Source of the DNA: JAFAYN01 sp963733105
GTDB taxonomy: Bacteria > Gemmatimonadota > Gemmatimonadetes > Longimicrobiales > Longimicrobiaceae
Direction of reading: 5' to 3'
NCBI GenBank assembly: GCA_963733105.1
Contig: CAVTCB010000004.1
Span: 1 to 64,000 of the forward strand
Length of the DNA stretch: 64,000 bases
The notes under the pieces are model-generated. The model did no database searches and was not told the origin of the DNA. It saw only the letters and a program-made list of their open reading frames with translations. Every line of letters starts with the position of its first letter. Positions within the stretch are counted from its first letter, which is position 1. Below, piece by piece: positions 60,006 to 64,000 of this stretch. The translations under genes and the position numbers were made by a program.

Positions 60006-62753
60006 ATGGCCCGCGCTCCCCGCACCCTCGGCGAGTACCGGCGCAAGCGCGACTTCGGGAAGACCCCGGAGCCGCGCGGCTCCGCGCGCCCGGCGAAGGG
60101 GGAGGGCGGCCTCGTCTTCGTGGTGCAGAAGCACGCCGCCAGCCACCTGCACTTCGACCTGCGGCTGGAGGTGGACGGGGTGATGAAGAGCTGGGCGGTC
60201 CCCAAGGGCCCCAGCCTGGACCCCGCCGTGAAGCGGCTGGCCATGGAGGTGGAGGACCACCCCATGGAGTACAACACCTTCGAGGGGACCATCCCCCGGG
60301 GGGAGTACGGCGGGGGGACGGTGATGCTCTGGGACCGCGGCACCTACCTCCCCGACGGCCTGGCCCCGGGGGAGGACCCGGAGCGGGCGCTGCGCGAGGG
60401 GCACCGCAAGGGGCGGCTCAGCGTCACCTTCCACGGCGAGCGCCTGCGCGGCTCCTGGGCGCTGGTCCGCACCCGCGCCGCGGACGACGACGAGGGGACC
60501 AAGCCGCAGTGGCTCCTCCTCAAGCACGACGACGCGGACGCGGACCCCGGCCGCGACCTGGTGGCGGAGGCCGCGACCTCGGTGGAGACCGGGCGCACCA
60601 TGGAGGAGATCGCGGCGGGGAAGGGGGGGCGCCGCACCTGGCACTCCAACCGGACGAAGCCCCGCGTCGCCTCCCGTCCCGCCGCGCCTGCGCCGGAGAC
60701 CGCGCCGCTCCCGGACACCTCGGCGCTCCGCCCGATGCTGGCGTCGGCGGGGGAGGGGGCGCCGGAGGGGGAGGGGTGGACCTTCGAGCCCAAGTACGAC
60801 GGCATCCGGGTGCTGGCCTTCGCCACGGCGGACACGGCGGTCCTGCTGAGCCGCAACGGCCACGACAAGGCGCGCCAGTTCCCCGAGGTGGCGGAGGCGG
60901 TGCGCGGCCTGGCGGCGGAGGCGGGGTCGGCGGTGGTGCTGGACGGGGAGGTGGTGGCGCTCTCGGGCGGCGAGCCCGGCCGCTTCGGGGAGATCCAGGG
61001 GCGGATGCACCTGGACGACGAGGCCGGCATCCGCGCCGCGGTCCGGGAGGCCCCGGTGGCGCTGGTCGCCTTCGACCTCCTGCTGGAGGGGGAGGAGGTG
61101 CTCCTGCGCGAGCCCTGGACGGGGCGCCGCGAGGCGCTGGAGCGGCTGATGGAGGGGCGCACGTCGGAGCGGCTGCGCCTGGGGGAGACCACGGAGGACC
61201 GCGAGGGGCTGCTGGCGCGGGGTCGGGCGGAGGGGTGGGAGGGGATCCTGGCGAAGCGGACGGACTCGGCGTACGAGCCGGGCCGGCGCACGCCGCACTG
61301 GCGCAAGCTGAAGCTGGAGCGGCAGCAGGAGTTCGTGGTGGGGGGGTGGACGGAGCCGCGCAACACGCGGCAGCACATCGGGGCGCTCCTGCTGGGCTAC
61401 CATGACGCGGACGGCAACCTCGTGTACGCGGGGCACACGGGGACGGGCTTCACGCGGGAGTGGCTGAACCGGATGATCCGGCTCCTCCGCCCGCTGGAGC
61501 GGAAGACGTCGCCCTTCTCGGCCCGCCCGGTCACCAACCAGCGGGCGCACTGGGTGTCGCCGAAGGTGGTGGTGCAGGTGCGCTTCAACCAGTGGACGGC
61601 GGACGACAAGCTCCGCCACCCGGTGTTCCTGGGGGTGCGGGACGACAAGGACCCGCGCGCGGTGGTCCGCGAGCCCTCGGGGATGGTGGAGGACGCTCCG
61701 GCGAAGAAGGGGTCGGCGAGGAAGACGGCCGTGAAGAAGACCGCCGCGAAGAAGGCTCCGGCGAAGGCCGCGGGGAAGCCGGCGGCGAAGCGCGGGCGGG
61801 GGAAGACGCCGCCGGTGCCGGAGCAGCTGGAGGCGGTGCGCGCGGCGGGGGGGGACGGGGTGCTGCGCCTCCCGGAGGGGGCGCTGGAGGTGAGCAACCT
61901 GGGGAAGACCTTCTTCCCCCGTCCGAAGCGCACCAAGGGCGACCTCCTGGACTACTACGTCCGCATGGCCGATCATGTCCTCCCCGCCATGAAGGACCGG
62001 CCGCTGGTGCTGCGGCGCTTCCCGGACGGGATCGGCTCGGAGGCGTTCTACCAGCAGAGCGCGCCGGAGGAGGCGCCGCCGGGGGTGCGCGTGGAGACCC
62101 TGGTCAGCGAGGAGGGGGAGGAGCAGCGCCGGCTGGTGGGTGGGAACCTGGCGACGCTCCTCTACACCATCCAGCTGGGGGCGGTCTCCTTCGATCCCTG
62201 GCACTCGCGGGTGGGGAAGCTGGAGTACGCGGATTACACGATCCTGGACCTGGACCCCGGTCCGGGTGCATCATTCCGGCGGGTGATCCAGGTGGCGCGG
62301 TGGGTGAAGGAGGAGATGGACGCCTTCGGCCTCCACGGCGCTCTCAAGACGTCAGGCTCCACGGGCCTGCACATCTACGTTCCGCTCCCCCCGAAGACGC
62401 CGCTGGAGGCCGCCACGCTGGTGGCGCAGATCGTCGCGACCCGTGTGGCGGCGCTGCACCCGGCGGAGGCGACGGTGGAGCGGATGACGCGCCGGCGGAA
62501 GCGGGGGACGGTGTACGTGGACTACCTGCAGAACATCCTGGGGAAGACGGTGGCGGGGGTGTACGCGGTGCGCGCGAAGCCGGGGGCCACGGTGTCGACG
62601 CCGCTGCGGTGGGACGAGCTGACGGACGACCTGGACCTCCGGGCGTTCACCATGGACACGGTGCCGGACCGGGTGGCGGAGGTGGGTGACCTCTGGGCGG
62701 AGGCGATGCGCCGCCCGAACCGGCTGGCCGGACTGCTACGGAGGACGTCATGA
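60006..62753 (+). CDS. ligD: Multifunctional DNA ligase D
   Basis: A 915-residue NHEJ enzyme with order phosphoesterase-ligase-polymerase, as in Pseudomonas. The PE domain (about 30-160) has HLHFDLRLEVDGVMKSWAVP and YNTFEGTIPRGEYGGG. The ligase (about 240-530) has the nucleotide-accepting Lys263 in FEPKYDGIRVLA. A Lys/Ala-rich linker (about 560-600) leads to the primase-polymerase domain (about 620-900), with LDLDPGPGASFRRV (metal Asp pair) and KTSGSTGLHIYVP. ATG 60006. Its stop overlaps the next ATG by four bases. Confidence 0.95.
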   Translation: MARAPRTLGEYRRKRDFGKTPEPRGSARPAKGEGGLVFVVQKHAASHLHFDLRLEVDGVMKSWAVPKGPSLDPAVKRLAMEVEDHPMEYNTFEGTIPRGEYGGGTVMLWDRGTYLPDGLAPGEDPERALREGHRKGRLSVTFHGERLRGSWALVRTRAADDDEGTKPQWLLLKHDDADADPGRDLVAEAATSVETGRTMEEIAAGKGGRRTWHSNRTKPRVASRPAAPAPETAPLPDTSALRPMLASAGEGAPEGEGWTFEPKYDGIRVLAFATADTAVLLSRNGHDKARQFPEVAEAVRGLAAEAGSAVVLDGEVVALSGGEPGRFGEIQGRMHLDDEAGIRAAVREAPVALVAFDLLLEGEEVLLREPWTGRREALERLMEGRTSERLRLGETTEDREGLLARGRAEGWEGILAKRTDSAYEPGRRTPHWRKLKLERQQEFVVGGWTEPRNTRQHIGALLLGYHDADGNLVYAGHTGTGFTREWLNRMIRLLRPLERKTSPFSARPVTNQRAHWVSPKVVVQVRFNQWTADDKLRHPVFLGVRDDKDPRAVVREPSGMVEDAPAKKGSARKTAVKKTAAKKAPAKAAGKPAAKRGRGKTPPVPEQLEAVRAAGGDGVLRLPEGALEVSNLGKTFFPRPKRTKGDLLDYYVRMADHVLPAMKDRPLVLRRFPDGIGSEAFYQQSAPEEAPPGVRVETLVSEEGEEQRRLVGGNLATLLYTIQLGAVSFDPWHSRVGKLEYADYTILDLDPGPGASFRRVIQVARWVKEEMDAFGLHGALKTSGSTGLHIYVPLPPKTPLEAATLVAQIVATRVAALHPAEATVERMTRRRKRGTVYVDYLQNILGKTVAGVYAVRAKPGATVSTPLRWDELTDDLDLRAFTMDTVPDRVAEVGDLWAEAMRRPNRLAGLLRRTS

Positions 62754-63199
62754 TGCTGCCGCGCCCCAACGGCTCGATCCCGCGCACGACGGTCGAGCAG
62801 CTCGTGGAGATCATCTGGACGGAGGCGACGAGCCGTCCCATCGTGGTGCTCGCCATCGCGGACGAGGCGCTGCGGACGGAGTGCCGCCGGCGCCTGCTGC
62901 GCTCGCTCTTCACGGTGGTGGAGCCGCCGTTCGGGGAGCTGCCCTCGGAGTCGTCGGGGGCGTTCCCGCCGGACGTGCTCCTGGTGGACGTGCGCTCGCC
63001 GGAGGACAACGGGTGGGGAGTGGTCCGCAAGCTCCGCGACGACCCGCGGACGCACGACGTGCCGGTGGTGGCGCTGGTGGTTCAGCCGGAGGGGGCGGAC
63101 CTGTGGTGGGCGCGCCGGCTGCGCGTGGCGCGGCTGCTCCCGGTGCCCTGGGAGGGCGACGAGCTGCTCACGGCGATCGAGGGGGTGATGCTGGGGTGA
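62750..63199 (+). CDS. Receiver-like (REC fold) single-domain protein
   Basis: A 149-residue protein. After a 25-residue lead, residues ~30-145 follow a response-regulator receiver fold (IVVLAIADEALRTECRRRLL, PDVLLVDVRSPEDNGWGVVR, VPVVALVVQPEGADLWWARR). The phospho-acceptor-like Asp in LLVDV is present. The N-terminal acidic pair is reduced (IADEA) and the conserved Lys near the end is not evident, so phosphorylation is uncertain. Translation is coupled to ligD by an ATGA overlap. A role in DNA repair control is inferred from position only. Confidence 0.7.
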   Translation: MMLPRPNGSIPRTTVEQLVEIIWTEATSRPIVVLAIADEALRTECRRRLLRSLFTVVEPPFGELPSESSGAFPPDVLLVDVRSPEDNGWGVVRKLRDDPRTHDVPVVALVVQPEGADLWWARRLRVARLLPVPWEGDELLTAIEGVMLG

Positions 63200-63378
63200 T
63201 GCGGAGGCTTTACCTATCACCGTAAACGCTCCGCGCCTGCTGTGCGGCACCACCGATGTGCCGGCTGGTCTTGCCCGGATAGTCCAGCCTTGCTCCGGTA
63301 GGCATAGCCAGCGCTTTCGGTACATGCTATGATGCTTTGCTCATCAGCTTCATCCTTGCACTGACAATATTCCCCATC

Positions 63379-64000
63379 ATGGCGGTTCCCGACTTTCAGT
63401 CTTGGTTCCTTCCTCTGCTGCAGGCCGTTGCAGATGGGGGAGCGCATCGGATGGCCGACCTGTATGAGATCCTGGCCGATCAGAAGCACCTTTCGGCCGA
63501 TGACCGTGCGGAACTCCTCCCTTCCGGAAAGCAGTTCACATACCGCAATCGGATCGCCTGGGCCCGTACCTATCTTCAGAAGGCAGGTCTCTTGGAGACG
63601 CCCGGTAAAGGAACGGTCCTCATCACCCCCGCGGGTAAGGAGGTGCTGGCGAACCCTCCGGCAAAGCTGAACGTCTCGTACCTCAAGAGATATCCCGCGT
63701 TTGTCGAGTTTCACACGGGGACCGTGACGGCGCCCGAAGGCAAGGTTCCGAAGCAATCCGAAACGAGCAACGACGAGACTCCCCAGGAGACGTTCGAGCG
63801 GCTGCACAGGAGCCTGAGCAACCAGCTGGAAGCGGAACTGCTTGACCAGATCAAGGCTGCTCCACCGGAGTTCTTCGAACGGCTCGTGGTCGACCTGCTG
63901 CTCCTGATGGGGTACGGCGGGTCCCGCGAGGATGCGGGTCAGACGGTGGGCAAAAGCGGGGACGGAGGGATCGACGGGATCATCAATGAGGACCCTTTAG
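63379..64000 (+). CDS. mrr: Mrr-type restriction endonuclease (type IV), N-terminal part; cut by window edge
   Basis: The frame from ATG 63379 stays open to the end of the window (207 codons seen). The N-terminal winged-helix domain (about 1-100: VPDFQSWFLPLLQAVADGGA, TYRNRIAWARTYLQKAGLLE, LITPAGKEVL) matches Mrr_N. Residues ~165-207 enter the catalytic domain: FFERLVVDLLLLMGYGGSRE, then GKSGDGGIDGIINED. The nuclease residues QAK lie beyond the edge. Mrr cuts DNA carrying foreign methylation. GC content is clearly lower than in ligD, suggesting transfer. 63200-63378 holds no gene. Confidence 0.88.
   Translation, partial: MAVPDFQSWFLPLLQAVADGGAHRMADLYEILADQKHLSADDRAELLPSGKQFTYRNRIAWARTYLQKAGLLETPGKGTVLITPAGKEVLANPPAKLNVSYLKRYPAFVEFHTGTVTAPEGKVPKQSETSNDETPQETFERLHRSLSNQLEAELLDQIKAAPPEFFERLVVDLLLLMGYGGSREDAGQTVGKSGDGGIDGIINEDPL

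Noticed and set aside
58362..62204. Long minus-strand frame opposite ku and ligD continuing into the HTH gene
   Set aside because: Only the last ~198 codons (58362-58958) look like a protein; the rest is antisense to ku and ligD.
63217..63807. A 196-codon minus-strand frame at the right end
   Set aside because: It lies antisense to the Mrr-like gene, which has clear domain matches on the plus strand.

Overview
The window is very GC-rich (most genes use G or C at nearly every third codon position). Its gene content, GTG and TTG starts, four-base start/stop overlaps and gene types fit a Gemmatimonadota bacterium, probably a Longimicrobium-like soil lineage. That placement is my inference from protein style; no rRNA is present to confirm it. 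The TonB-dependent receptor and TonB-type signal peptides point to a diderm envelope. Several core genes carry one-base shifts, mostly in homopolymers, so the sequence probably contains uncorrected assembly or read errors.

Layout. 1-7.9 kb is an accessory island. It holds the 3' part of a STAND-like protein with about 16 TPR repeats (broken by serial one-base insertions), a 110-bp MITE, a complete IS630 element, a second IS630 remnant, a CHAT-domain protease-like protein and an IS3 tail. It ends in a 3' fragment of tRNA-Cys, a likely attachment-site scar. 7.95-8.3 kb holds tRNA-Glu, tRNA-fMet and tRNA-Val. 8.4-29.9 kb is core-like: an L,D-transpeptidase, a nucleotidyltransferase, PBP2, pyruvate dehydrogenase E1a/E1b/E2 followed by lipB, a VapBC pair, a GNAT, an RNase H-like protein, carA, HU, moaD-moaE-moaA, trmL, malate dehydrogenase and the sdhCDAB operon.

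30-45 kb is mixed. It includes a HEAT-repeat protein next to a seven-bladed propeller fused to a metzincin protease, an M28 peptidase, a SWIB protein, a second metzincin and a CTP-synthase-like amidotransferase. It continues with an SLC13 transporter, a TonB receptor with a His-rich partner, a response regulator with a decayed HD-GYP domain, a MarR/DUF5985-like operon, an Mph-type macrolide phosphotransferase and a small secreted cysteine-rich peptide with a defensin-like cysteine pattern. 45-57 kb holds recQ (two HRDC domains), an acyl-CoA dehydrogenase, rng, rplU-rpmA, an aminotransferase, an NPP-type phosphodiesterase, an esterase and a D-2-hydroxyacid dehydrogenase. 57-64 kb holds a ParA without a visible ParB, a HigA-like regulator, the NHEJ genes ku-ligD with a receiver-like protein, and the start of an Mrr-type type IV restriction enzyme cut by the window edge.

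How it works together. PDH, LipB, malate dehydrogenase and succinate dehydrogenase form the central respiratory pathway; LipB would supply the lipoyl group for PDH E2. Ku, LigD and RecQ handle DNA breaks. Mrr, CHAT/STAND and the toxin-antitoxin genes are defence or conflict functions. The most novel-looking items are an intergenic repeat present three times with co-varying hairpin stems around an identical loop (about 38.1, 51.8 and 54.4 kb), and the CS-alpha-beta-like secreted peptide at 44.9 kb.
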